A DNA stretch of 64,000 bases from Burkholderia sp. L27(2015). Lineage in GTDB: Bacteria; Pseudomonadota; Gammaproteobacteria; Burkholderiales; Burkholderiaceae. The notes below the pieces were generated by a model. That model saw only the letters and a program-made list of their open reading frames with translations, searched no databases and was not told where the DNA came from. A program made the translations under genes and the position numbers. The stretch is from assembly GCF_009765705.1 (NCBI RefSeq), contig NZ_LMUX01000017.1, positions 641,516-705,515 of the forward strand, in the 5' to 3' direction. Shown one piece after another: positions 9,754 through 18,644 of this stretch; positions within the stretch are counted from its first letter, which is position 1, and every line of letters begins with the position of its first letter.

Positions 9754-10713
9754 ATGACAGTACAGAGCTCGCATGTAACGGTTCAGGAAGTCGGTTTGCG
9801 CGACGGTGCCCAGAGCATCGCGCGCACCATTCCTACCGCCGTCAAGCAACGTTGGATCGATGCGGCCTACGCCGCTGGCGTGCGCCACATGGAAGTGGCG
9901 TCCTTCGTGCCCGCCAGGCTACTGCCGCAAATGGCCGATGCCGATGCCGTCATCGCGCATGCCCTAAGCCTGCCCGGCTTGATCGTCACCGCGCTGGTGC
10001 CGAACCTCAAAGGCGCGGAGAAAGCGCTGGCATCGGGCGTGCATAAAATCGTCGCGCCGATTTCGGTCAGCGCGGCACACAGCATGGCTAACGTGCGCAA
10101 AACGCCGCAAGCGATGATCGACGAATTCCACAAGATCGTCGAACTGCGTGACAGCGCGGGCACCGCGTGCACAACTCGCATCGTGGCCGGTTTGTCGACT
10201 GTCTTTGGTTGTACGCTGCAGGGCGAGGTCGAGTTGGCCGACGTCTGCGAGATCGTCCGTCTGGCGGTAGCCGCAGGCGCCGATGTGATTGCGCTTGCCG
10301 ACACCACCGGGCATGCCACGCCCGCTCAGGTGGGCGACGTGATCGACGCGGTCAGAACGGTCGCCGCGGGTAAGCTCACCAGCCTGCACTTTCATGACAC
10401 ACGTGGCATGGGTCTCGCCAATACCGTGATCGCCTTGCAACGCGGCATTCGCGAATTCGACGCTTCGCTCGCAGGCCTGGGCGGCTGTCCGCATGCGCCC
10501 GGCGCAACCGGCAATGTGGTGGCCGAAGATTTGATCTTCATGCTGGAAAGCATGGGGTATCGAACCGGCATCGACCTGCCGCGCCTCATCGAAATGCGGG
10601 CCATTCTTGAACAAGCGCTGCCCGGCGAGCCGTTATACGGCTTTATTGCACGAGCCGGTCTGCCGGATTATTTCGCCGGCGCGCAGCGCGAACCTAAAGG
10701 AATCACAGCATGA
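9754..10713 (+). CDS. Hydroxymethylglutaryl-CoA lyase-like enzyme
   Basis: Protein of 319 residues in the DRE-TIM metallolyase family. The N-terminal VTVQEVGLRDGAQS carries the RDG metal/catalytic motif, HFHDTRGMGLAN carries the metal-binding HxH/D set, and LAGLGGCPHAPGATGN (about 241-256) carries the catalytic Cys loop of HMG-CoA lyases. The reaction is cleavage of 3-hydroxy-3-methylglutaryl-CoA to acetyl-CoA and acetoacetate; related substrates are possible. The stop overlaps the next ATG (ATGA at 10710-10713), so the CoA-transferase is translationally coupled. No strong ribosome site precedes 9754. Confidence 0.87.
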   Translation: MTVQSSHVTVQEVGLRDGAQSIARTIPTAVKQRWIDAAYAAGVRHMEVASFVPARLLPQMADADAVIAHALSLPGLIVTALVPNLKGAEKALASGVHKIVAPISVSAAHSMANVRKTPQAMIDEFHKIVELRDSAGTACTTRIVAGLSTVFGCTLQGEVELADVCEIVRLAVAAGADVIALADTTGHATPAQVGDVIDAVRTVAAGKLTSLHFHDTRGMGLANTVIALQRGIREFDASLAGLGGCPHAPGATGNVVAEDLIFMLESMGYRTGIDLPRLIEMRAILEQALPGEPLYGFIARAGLPDYFAGAQREPKGITA

Positions 10714-11933
10714 GCGCAACATCGAACGCTACGCCCAAGACCGATCGCCTGCCGCTTGAAGGCGTCCGGGTCATCGAACTGACGCATATGGTGATGGGCC
10801 CCACCTGCGGCATGATCTTGGGCGACCTCGGCGCCGAGGTCATCAAGATCGAGCCGATCAAGGGCGATGGCACGCGCCGCCTGCTGGGCGCCGGCGCCGG
10901 CTTTTTCCGCACCTTCAATCGCAACAAGAAAAGCGTGGCGCTCGACGTCCACGAAACCGCCGGCCTCGACGCGCTGCTCAAGCTGATCGATACCGCCGAC
11001 GTCTTCATCGAGAACTTCAAGCCGGGCCGCATGGCGGAGCTTGGTCTGGATTACGCCACGCTGCGCTTACGCAACCCGAAGCTCATCTATGTCTCGCACA
11101 AGGGGTTTCTTAGCGGCCCGTACGAGAAGCGGCTCGCCCTCGACGAAGTGGTACAGATGATGGCGGGCCTCGCCTATATGACGGGACCTTCCGGGCGGCC
11201 CTTGCGCGCGGGCAGTTCGGTCAACGACATCATGGGCGGCATGTTCGGCGCCATCGGCGTGCTGGCGGCGCTGCATGAGCGCAACTCGAGCGAAAGCGGC
11301 AAAGAAGTGCAGAGCGCGCTGTTCGAAAATTGCGTGCTGCTGTCGGCCCAGCATATGCAACAGTTCGCCGTCACCGGCAAAGCCGCCGCACCGATGCCGG
11401 AACGCATCAGCGCCTGGGGCATTTACGACGTGTTCGAGCTGGCGCAGCAGGAGCAGATGTTCATCGCCGCGACCGGCGACGGGCAATGGAAGACTTTGTG
11501 CGAAGTGATCGGCCGCCTCGACTTGCTCGCCGACCCACGTCTTGCGACCAACAACGACCGAGTGCTCGCGCGCGGCTGGTTGATCGATGAGCTGCGCACC
11601 ACACTCGTGCGCCTGGAGGGCGAAGTGCTGGCCCGTCAATTCGAGGACCTCGCCATTCCTTTTGCGGCGATTACGCGCCCCGAGCAACTCTTCGACGACC
11701 CGCACCTGCTGGCAAGCGGCGGGTTGGCGCAATTGGAGCTGGAGGACGGCAGCTCGACCGCGATGCCGCTGCTACCGATCTCGCTCGATGGCAATCGGCT
11801 GCAACCGCGCCGGCCGATACCGAAGATCGGGGAGCACACCCACGACGTCATGCATGCACTGGGCTATACCGACGCGCAAATCGCGGACCTTGCCGCCCAT
11901 GGCGTGCTCAAGCTCGACGAACCCACTGCGTAG
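10710..11933 (+). CDS. CaiB/BaiF family (class III) CoA-transferase
   Basis: Protein of 407 residues with the class III CoA-transferase pattern: GVRVIELTHMVMGPTCGMIL and GDLGAEVIKIEP at the N-terminus, FNRNKKSVALDV, FIENFKPG, and RLALDEVVQMMAGLAYMTG containing the Asp (about residue 144) expected to form the aspartyl-CoA anhydride. These enzymes move CoA between carboxylic acids. Four-base overlap with the lyase gene upstream, and an MFS carrier 97 bp downstream, suggest it activates the acid that the lyase then cleaves. AAAGG lies about 9 nt before the ATG. Confidence 0.9.
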   Translation: MSATSNATPKTDRLPLEGVRVIELTHMVMGPTCGMILGDLGAEVIKIEPIKGDGTRRLLGAGAGFFRTFNRNKKSVALDVHETAGLDALLKLIDTADVFIENFKPGRMAELGLDYATLRLRNPKLIYVSHKGFLSGPYEKRLALDEVVQMMAGLAYMTGPSGRPLRAGSSVNDIMGGMFGAIGVLAALHERNSSESGKEVQSALFENCVLLSAQHMQQFAVTGKAAAPMPERISAWGIYDVFELAQQEQMFIAATGDGQWKTLCEVIGRLDLLADPRLATNNDRVLARGWLIDELRTTLVRLEGEVLARQFEDLAIPFAAITRPEQLFDDPHLLASGGLAQLELEDGSSTAMPLLPISLDGNRLQPRRPIPKIGEHTHDVMHALGYTDAQIADLAAHGVLKLDEPTA

Positions 11934-12030
11934 GTGACGTAGGCGACCAAGGCACCGCAATACCCGAAATATCCCGTACTACATCGCACAACTAATCAAT
12001 CGGCACAAGACCGAATCATCAGGAGACAAC

Positions 12031-13506
12031 ATGACTCAAGAGCACGGCATTTATTCTTCGGAAATTGGCGGTGCTCTCGCACCTGCCATACCGAGTCACC
12101 TCCCACGGGCGACGACGGCTCCCGAGGTACGGACATTGACCGCTGGCAGCATTTCGGCGCGCCTGGATCGGTTGCCCGCCACGCGTTCTGTCTGGCGACT
12201 GGTGATGCTGCTCAGCCTGGGGATGTTCTTCGAGTTGTACGATTTGTTGTTCACCGGTTATGTCGCGCCGGGTCTGGTCAAGAGCGGCATACTGAGCGCG
12301 ACCACGCATGGCCTGTTCGGCACGACCGGTGCGGCGACGTTCATTGCGGCATTGTTTGCCGGCCTGTTCGTCGGCACGGCCGGCTGCGGCTTTCTTGCCG
12401 ACCGTTTTGGCCGCCGCGCCATCTTCACTTATTCGCTGCTGTGGTACACGGTCGCCAATGTCATCATGGCGTTTCAAGATACCGCGTTGGGCTTGAATAT
12501 CTGGCGCTTCATCGCCGGGGTCGGCATCGGTGTCGAGATCGTCACGATAGGCACTTATATTGTCGAACTCGTACCTAAACATATCCGTGGTCGTGCCTCG
12601 GCCTGTTCACAGGCGGTGGGCTTTTCGGCCGTACCGGTGGTTGCGTTTCTCTCCTATTTGCTGGTGCCGCGCATGGTGTTCGGCCTGGACGGATGGCGTT
12701 GCGTGGTGCTGATCGGCGCGGTCGGCGCGATCGTGATCTGGTGGATTCGGCGCCGCTTGCCGGAAAGCCCGCGCTGGTTGGCGCAGCAAGGCCGCGTAGA
12801 GGAAGCCGACCGGGTAATGAGCGAGATCGAAGCCGCCGTCGAACGCGATTACGGCAAACCGCTGCCTACGCCCGCCGCGCCGGAACCCGTGCGCCCGCGC
12901 GCCAATTTCAGCGCGATGTGGGTTGCGCCCTATCGCAAACGCACGCTCATGTTGATCGTGTTTCATGTGTTCCAGACGATGGGTTATTACGGTTTTGCCA
13001 ACTGGATTCCGACACTGCTTATCAAGCAAGGGATTACTGTTACGACCAGCTTGATGTACGCCGCGATCATCGCGATTGCGGCGCCGCTGGGGCCGTTGAT
13101 CGGCCTGTGGATCGGCGATCGGATCGAGCGTAAGACGGTGATTGTTTGCATGGCCGCAGTCAACGTGGTGTGTGGTTTGTGCTTTAGTCAGGCGCGTGAA
13201 ACGGTAATGCTTATCAGCCTCGGTGTGTGTTTGGTCTTGGCCGGGAACATCATTTCGTATAGCTATCACGCGTATCAGGCTGAACTGTTTCCGACCAGTA
13301 TCCGGGCTCGCGCTGTGGGCTTCGTCTATTCATGGAGCCGGATGTCGGCGGTGTTCTCGGCGTTTATCATCGCCGCGTGCTTGAGGGAATTCGGCGTGCA
13401 GGGCGTGTTTATCTTTATCTCGGGGGCGATGATCGTCGTCATGATTGCGATCGGGGTATTTGGGCCGCGCACTCGAGATGTTGCTTTGGAAGATATTTCA
13501 CGTTGA
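12031..13506 (+). CDS. MFS transporter, metabolite:H+ symporter type
   Basis: Inner-membrane carrier of 491 residues with about 12 hydrophobic segments. The first cytoplasmic loop carries ADRFGRRAIF, the MFS signature, and LPESPRWLAQQGR is typical of the sugar/organic-acid branch. The first 40 residues are a polar cytoplasmic tail. AGGAGACAAC precedes the ATG. It follows the CoA-transferase on the same strand, which points to uptake of the acid handled by the two upstream enzymes. The substrate itself cannot be read. Confidence 0.85.
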   Translation: MTQEHGIYSSEIGGALAPAIPSHLPRATTAPEVRTLTAGSISARLDRLPATRSVWRLVMLLSLGMFFELYDLLFTGYVAPGLVKSGILSATTHGLFGTTGAATFIAALFAGLFVGTAGCGFLADRFGRRAIFTYSLLWYTVANVIMAFQDTALGLNIWRFIAGVGIGVEIVTIGTYIVELVPKHIRGRASACSQAVGFSAVPVVAFLSYLLVPRMVFGLDGWRCVVLIGAVGAIVIWWIRRRLPESPRWLAQQGRVEEADRVMSEIEAAVERDYGKPLPTPAAPEPVRPRANFSAMWVAPYRKRTLMLIVFHVFQTMGYYGFANWIPTLLIKQGITVTTSLMYAAIIAIAAPLGPLIGLWIGDRIERKTVIVCMAAVNVVCGLCFSQARETVMLISLGVCLVLAGNIISYSYHAYQAELFPTSIRARAVGFVYSWSRMSAVFSAFIIAACLREFGVQGVFIFISGAMIVVMIAIGVFGPRTRDVALEDISR

Positions 13507-13849
13507 TTTGAATAGACCGAGCAACTGCTCGTCGACCCGGAATGTATGGCGGGCTGCTCCTTTGGGCCCTCCTCGTTAGCATCTGATCTGTGAAGCTAAG
13601 CGACCCGCACTTAGGAGTTTGATCCGCCCTCCCTACCTCTATATATCATCGATACAAATCCGTGATATAGACGCGGGGGGGTTTCGTTTCGTCTCGCGGT
13701 AGCGGCTCGAAAAATCTTGGGTAACAAGGTCTCGTTTTCTTCGCACCACCCTTCCTAAAAATAAAATCCCTTAGCCTCTCCGTTAAGCCATTTTGCAAGC
13801 CATGGCCGTACCGTCGTCCGCTTCAAAGAAAATCTTGAAGGAAAATCTG
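13507..13849. other. Intergenic region
   Basis: 343 bp, more AT-rich than its neighbours. It contains a short dyad CGAGCA-AC-TGCTCG just after the MFS stop and an imperfect dyad TATATCA...TGATATA around 13640-13675, but no gene. It marks the change to the lower-GC inositol-phosphatase segment. Confidence 0.4.
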
Positions 13850-14731
13850 ATGTCTAAACTCGACATACAAAAAGTTATCACCCTGATCGAGGAGGTTGCC
13901 CAGCAAGAAATTGTGCCGCGCTTCGGCAGGTTGCGTGCGGACGAAATAGCGTACAAGCAAGCTGACGACCTCGTCACTGCTGCAGATGAAGAGGTCGAAA
14001 GAATCCTGACTGAACGACTTACCGATATGCTCCCCGGCGCACTTGTCGTCGGTGAAGAAGCATGTTTCCGGAATCCTTCCATTGTTGGTCGCTTTGCCGA
14101 GGGTAGACCGGTATTCGTGATCGACCCGGTAGACGGTACGAAACACTTCGCGGAAGGCCGGAGCGGCTTTTTTACGATGGTTTCGTTGATAGAGAAAAAT
14201 GAAATCATTGCTGGGTTTGTCCATCATCCTCTGTCCGGCGAAACCCTGACCGCGGAAAAAGGTGGCGGCGCATGGTTGAACGGCAAGAAGCTCCATGCCC
14301 TTGCATCGGTACCTCTGCGTGAAGCCAAAGGCACTATTGGGCAAAGGGTTTGGCACAAGCTACCGGAAGAACGCGCCAAGTTTCAAGCCGCTTTGCCGTC
14401 AATCGAATGCAATCCAATTTCCGGCTTTGCCGCGCCGCGCCTTTTAACGTCAGGTACTTATTTCGGTCTCACAGAAACCGTGCCGCAAATGCACTTTCGA
14501 TGCTGCCCCTACTGGAGCACCCCTTGGGATGATGCGGCGGCGCTCCTCGCATACGCCGAGGGCGGCGGTACTTTCTGTCATTGGGACGGTCAACCGTACC
14601 AATTCACTCAATTCAGGCAAGGACTTGTCATGGCTCCCGACCGCGCCGCGATTGAGGAGATTCGAAGTTTCTTCGCTCCTTATGATTTGCGAAGCCGGTT
14701 CCTCCAATTGCAGCAAACAAGCCATCAATAA
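13850..14731 (+). CDS. Inositol monophosphatase family protein
   Basis: Protein of 293 residues with the metal-dependent phosphatase motifs VVGEE (metal-binding Glu), VIDPVDGTKHFAEG (the DPVDGT box) and PWDDAAALLAYAEGGG near the C-terminus. The family includes inositol-1-phosphatase, histidinol phosphatase and CysQ; which phosphate ester is hydrolysed here cannot be told. The start at 13850 is set by AAGGA eight nucleotides upstream, although the frame is open 19 codons further. Codon use is more AT-rich than the flanks. It lies immediately before a broken MFS gene, possibly its former operon partner. Confidence 0.88.
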   Translation: MSKLDIQKVITLIEEVAQQEIVPRFGRLRADEIAYKQADDLVTAADEEVERILTERLTDMLPGALVVGEEACFRNPSIVGRFAEGRPVFVIDPVDGTKHFAEGRSGFFTMVSLIEKNEIIAGFVHHPLSGETLTAEKGGGAWLNGKKLHALASVPLREAKGTIGQRVWHKLPEERAKFQAALPSIECNPISGFAAPRLLTSGTYFGLTETVPQMHFRCCPYWSTPWDDAAALLAYAEGGGTFCHWDGQPYQFTQFRQGLVMAPDRAAIEEIRSFFAPYDLRSRFLQLQQTSHQ

Positions 14732-14755
14732 AAATTACCTCAAGGGAGCCACGTT

Positions 14756-15390
14756 ATGAGTTTTTCCATCAACAAGTCAAACACTCTTTATACAGCCCAG
14801 GTCTCGAGATGCACTTCTACACGGTCTTTTATTGGCTGCCGAACTATCTGCACAGTTACCTCGGTGTTTCGAGTCAAGATGCCCACGGGACTAATCTAAT
14901 CGGTTTAACGGTCCTGGCCATTTCAATTTTTTGCACGGGTTATGCAACGCGCCGGATTAATGCTTCAAGACTTTTGTTCACAGGAATCATCGGGTTGCTG
15001 GCCAGCAGCTATCCGCTATTTTCTGTGTTGCAGAGCGGCGCCTATTTGTCATTGCTATTTGTGCAATCCGCATTTGCCGTCATGGAAGGACTGATCTTTG
15101 GCACGATCTTTATCGTGCTGGCGGGTCTATTCGAAGAAAACTGGAAGGCTCTCGGTATGACGATCGGATTCACTGTGCCGACTGCCATCTTCGGCGGAAC
15201 CGCGCCTGTGGTATGCACCTATCTGATCAAGTGGTTGGATATTCTTGCTGCCCCTGCGCTTTATCTCACGGCAATGGGACTATTGGCCGCGCCCGTCGCG
15301 TATTACCTTGCCTTTCGCGCAGGGAATCAAAGACCCATGCCCGAGAAATATCGGGTTGAAGTGGTATCGCAGCGTCTGGAGCCACGGTAA
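14756..15390 (+). pseudogene. MFS transporter remnant, N-terminal half lost
   Basis: The frame from 14809 (open upstream but without a start) encodes the C-terminal half of an MFS carrier: GLEMHFYTVFYWLPNYLHSY followed by about five or six membrane segments and the tail ending QRLEPR. A good ribosome site (GGGAG) and ATG at 14756 open a different frame (MSFSINKSN...) that stops after about 49 codons. About 200 N-terminal residues of a normal carrier are missing, so an internal deletion seems to have joined the old start region to the second half out of frame. Alternatively the half-protein is translated from 14809, but it would not be a working carrier. Confidence 0.75.
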
Positions 15391-15441
15391 CAAGATCGAT
15401 AGCACGAAGCGTGTCGGCTAGGTCGGTCGCGTGGCTGCGAT

Positions 15442-15480
15442 CGACCAAAAAGAAAGCCTCGCCCGGCGGACCGGTGAGGC
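15442..15480 (-). terminator. Intrinsic terminator of the leftward methyltransferase gene
   Basis: On the minus strand the sequence reads GCCTCACCGG-TCCG-CCGGGCGAGGC followed by TTTCTTTTTGG. The stem has one mismatch/bulge and the U-rich tail is good. It lies about 95 bp after the methyltransferase stop. Confidence 0.65.
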
Positions 15481-15572
15481 TTGGTATTACTGCAGCACGT
15501 TACGGGGTCGTGCATCCGCCTTATCTTGCGGTCGATTTGATGCTTAGATCATCGCACCACTGCGTGACGAAT

Positions 15573-16550
15573 TCATGACAAACCACTTGGCGATCGAGAT
15601 GGCTTCCGTGCTATTACAGTCGGAAACATGCGAGCGCGATCATCAATGAACGTGATATCAACAAAACCCGCATCCTCAAGTTGAGTCATGGTTTGTGCAT
15701 GGGTACGGAACGCACTCCATTTCGCGTCAATGATGCGCACGAACAGCAAGTGCTGAAGCAGCAGCGACCCCGGGTCGATCTCGGCCAAATTCCACGGCGA
15801 TTCTGCGCACAGGGTGGGCGGCGGCGTCAGGAAGCTCGTGATCAGCGTACCGCCCGCTTTCAGCGTGTCAAAAAACGAACGATATAACGCCGTTACGCGC
15901 GCGTCGTCCGGTTCATAGATGTTGAGGCCGTTGCTTGCCAGGACATCGATCTGCCCTGTCAGACTTGGCGCCCACGCGTCCTCGCAACGCAGCGACACGT
16001 GGTGCGCCAACCCACGCTCTTTCGCCAGCGCGAACGCCCCGGTCAATGCATGCTGGTCCAGATCCACCCCGACCAACGAGATATCCCGATGCTGGTCGTA
16101 GTCCAGCAGCAGCAACTCACCCATCAGCCCACACGGAATGGAAGCCAAAGCAAGCCCCGACCTCAGCCGCTTTCGCAACTGCTCGCGAAAGATTCCGAAA
16201 CGCTCCCGAGTCGCCAGTACCCCCGGCAACTCCTCGAATATTCGGCACTCGAGATCGGAAATCGGATCTGCGAACGCCGCATCTTGACGATAGGTTACCA
16301 ACCGGTGCGTCCAGTACGCGTTCAGACCACGATTTTCAAGCAAAAACCGCCCGAGTTCGAAGGAGGACAGATCCTCCAACAAGCGAATTTGCTGGTCGAC
16401 TGTGGCATCGGGAAGATCGCCCATCTGGCGCAGCCGTAATTTAATGGATGCTAGTAGATCTTCATGACCCTTGCGTGGAACGACACCGTGAGAAATCAGC
16501 CGCTCGTGAATCGCGGCTTGGGGCTGGTGTTCATCGGCTTGCTGACTCAT
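15573..16550 (-). CDS. Class I SAM-dependent methyltransferase-like protein
   Basis: Protein of 325 residues. The middle carries a Rossmann methyltransferase pattern: LALASIPCGLMGELLLLDY (motif I region), ISLVGVDLDQHALTGA (motif II acidic loop), IDVLASNGLNIYEPDD, and LKAGGTLITSFLTPP (motif V-VI). The N-terminal 120 residues are helical and charged, without a recognised domain. The methyl acceptor is unknown. GAGGTAGAAG lies just before the ATG at 16550. It is divergent from a second methyltransferase gene. Confidence 0.72.
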   Translation of the reverse strand: MSQQADEHQPQAAIHERLISHGVVPRKGHEDLLASIKLRLRQMGDLPDATVDQQIRLLEDLSSFELGRFLLENRGLNAYWTHRLVTYRQDAAFADPISDLECRIFEELPGVLATRERFGIFREQLRKRLRSGLALASIPCGLMGELLLLDYDQHRDISLVGVDLDQHALTGAFALAKERGLAHHVSLRCEDAWAPSLTGQIDVLASNGLNIYEPDDARVTALYRSFFDTLKAGGTLITSFLTPPPTLCAESPWNLAEIDPGSLLLQHLLFVRIIDAKWSAFRTHAQTMTQLEDAGFVDITFIDDRARMFPTVIARKPSRSPSGLS

Positions 16551-16804
16551 TCTTCTACCTCAAGAAAACGTGGTCGGGATTCGAAGCAGTTTGACGCGAA
16601 CCACACAAAGGCATCCCATATCGGCGTCTAATTTCAGCGTCCGACTATACTGGATCGATATCTCATTAACGGGGTTCCACGTTGATCGGATACGCCCACG
16701 TGTCGATCGACGAATGGCATCTTGATTCGTCGAGCAACCAGCCGATGCAAGCGATGCTGCATGGGACATGCGGCGATACCTATAGGTTGAAACGGACATC
16801 AACG

Positions 16805-17500
16805 ATGGAAGAAATGATGAGCATCGAACCTCTGAGCGATGGCAAGATAATCGACTCATGGAAGCACAATGCGTTGCCTTGGGTGAATGCAGTACGCGGC
16901 GCAGAAATCGAAAGCCGTCGATTGGTCACCGACCGCGCAATCCTGGACGCGATACTGGCATGCCAGCCGCACACCGCGCTCGATCTCGGTTGCGGCGAAG
17001 GCTGGCTCGCCCTCGCGTTACTCCAAAGCGGCATCAAGGTAACCGCAGTGGATGTCGTACCGGCGCTAGTGCTCGCCGCGCAGCAAGCCGGTGTAATCGA
17101 CTGCAGAGTCTTGTCATACGAAGAGATCGCCGCGGGACAACTCGAACTTCGAGCCGATGCCGTGATCTGCAATTTTTCGCTACTGGGAAAAGAGTCGGTG
17201 GAGGGTCTGTTGCGGAGCATTCCAAGCTTGCTTCAACCGAACGGAACCTTGCTTATTCAAACCATGCATCCGGTCGTTTCATGCGGCGACCTTCCCTACG
17301 TCGACGGTTGGCGAACGGGTTCCTGGGCAGGATTCAACGAAACGTTCAGCGATGCCCCACCTTGGTACTTCCGGACGTTGCACGCGTGGTTCGAACTTTT
17401 TTCGGCTAGTGGACTCACCCTAAGCGGGTTGCATGAACCTCTGGACCCCAGAACGGGTAAGCCCGCATCAATCATCTTTCTTGCACAGGCACGGGGTTAA
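16805..17500 (+). CDS. Class I SAM-dependent methyltransferase
   Basis: Protein of about 231 residues with a clear Methyltransf_25/UbiE-like core: TALDLGCGEGWLALALLQSG (motif I), KVTAVDVVPALVLAAQQAG, ADAVICNFSLLGKE and LLQPNGTLLIQTMHPV. The C-terminal part (SWAGFNETFSDAPPWYFRTL) probably shapes the acceptor pocket; the substrate is unknown. The open frame extends up to 16682. I prefer the methionine cluster at 16805-16817, near GGAAG, because the preceding 41 residues do not resemble the family. It converges on the cobW gene, 9 bp away. Confidence 0.82.
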   Translation: MEEMMSIEPLSDGKIIDSWKHNALPWVNAVRGAEIESRRLVTDRAILDAILACQPHTALDLGCGEGWLALALLQSGIKVTAVDVVPALVLAAQQAGVIDCRVLSYEEIAAGQLELRADAVICNFSLLGKESVEGLLRSIPSLLQPNGTLLIQTMHPVVSCGDLPYVDGWRTGSWAGFNETFSDAPPWYFRTLHAWFELFSASGLTLSGLHEPLDPRTGKPASIIFLAQARG

Positions 17501-17509
17501 ATAAATCAG

Positions 17510-18517
17510 TCACGATCCCGGCCCACCGTCGTAAATGCAGTTATCGAGCCCCGCCTTGAAAATCTGCGCCGGCAGTTGCTTGCCGATGAAGACGATGCGG
17601 GTTTCGCGCGTTTCGTCCGCGCCCCATCGCTTGCCAAGGTCCGCGCCAAAAATCATGTGTACGCCCTGGAACACCGCGCGTTCCTCCACACCCGCCAGGT
17701 TCAGCATGCCCTTGTAGCGCAACATCGCGGTGCCGTGTATGGCGACCGTCGCGCTGAAGAACGCCGCGAGTTTGTCGCGATCCAACGGCGCCGTAGTCCG
17801 ATAGACGAAGGACGTCACGTCGTCGTCATGCTCATGCGAGACGTCTTCAAGGAAATCGGGCTCGATGTCGATGATCGCATCCAGATCGAAACTCCGAATG
17901 TCCAATAACTGTTTCAGTTCAGTCTCGCCGAAATGTACGGGTCTGATCGTCGCGCGCGGATTCATCTGCCGCAGCCGGCGCATCAGTTGCTGCGCCGCTT
18001 CTTCGCCTACGAGGTCCATCTTGGACACGAGGATACGGTCCGCGAATCCGACCTGCTCCTGCGCTTCGTGATGTTCGTCAAGCTGGTCGCCGCCATGCCG
18101 CGCGTCGACCACCGTCACGATGGCATCGAGCAGATACTTCTCCTGCACGACATCGTCAACAAAAAACGTTTGCGCGACGGGCGCCGGATCGGCAAGTCCC
18201 GTTGTCTCGATGATGACACGCTCAAACGTCAACTCGCCCGCTTCCCGTCGTTCAGCGAGCGTCGAGAGAATGCGCACCAGGTCACCACGTACCGTGCAAC
18301 ATATGCAGCCATTGTTCATTTCAACGATCTGTTCGTTACCGTCCTGCACCAACAACTCGTTATCGATGCCCGCCTCGCCGAACTCGTTTTCGATGACTGC
18401 GATTCGGCCACCGTGATGTTCTGTAAGGATGCGGTTGAGGAGCGTCGTCTTTCCGGCGCCGAGGAAGCCGGTGAGGATGGTGGTCGGGATGCGCTGAAGT
18501 CCGTCTGCATCTTGCAT
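17510..18517 (-). CDS. CobW-family GTP-binding metallochaperone
   Basis: Protein of 335 residues of the COG0523 group, G3E GTPases that deliver metal, often zinc, under limitation. It shows the P-loop TGFLGAGKTTLLNR, the metal-binding GCICC (CxCC) motif, ENEFGEAGID, ETTGLADPAPV and the guanine-specificity stretch LVSKMD. An acidic/His stretch (HEHDDD, and DEHHEAQE earlier) could also bind metal. The start at 18517 follows AGGAG with a 6-nt spacer. It is divergent from a ZnuABC-type system with a Zur-like box between them, strong context for zinc homeostasis. Confidence 0.92.
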   Translation of the reverse strand: MQDADGLQRIPTTILTGFLGAGKTTLLNRILTEHHGGRIAVIENEFGEAGIDNELLVQDGNEQIVEMNNGCICCTVRGDLVRILSTLAERREAGELTFERVIIETTGLADPAPVAQTFFVDDVVQEKYLLDAIVTVVDARHGGDQLDEHHEAQEQVGFADRILVSKMDLVGEEAAQQLMRRLRQMNPRATIRPVHFGETELKQLLDIRSFDLDAIIDIEPDFLEDVSHEHDDDVTSFVYRTTAPLDRDKLAAFFSATVAIHGTAMLRYKGMLNLAGVEERAVFQGVHMIFGADLGKRWGADETRETRIVFIGKQLPAQIFKAGLDNCIYDGGPGS

Positions 18518-18588
18518 TGCAATCTCCTGTAAGGGGTGCGCTCGAACATGTATCGGTCGTATGGACACACTGGATACGGTTTATGTTA

Positions 18589-18603
18589 TGTTATATCGTA
18601 ACA
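18589..18603. promoter_or_regulatory. Zur-like operator between cobW and znuA
   Basis: TGTTA-N5-TAACA dyad in the 127-bp divergent promoter. It matches 12 of the 14 defined positions of the commonly cited gammaproteobacterial Zur core TGTTATAnTATAACA. Its central position suits repression of both directions when zinc is ample. Confidence 0.7.
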
Positions 18604-18644
18604 CTTCTCATCTGGATTTTAATTTGTCAGGGTCAGGAACATCT

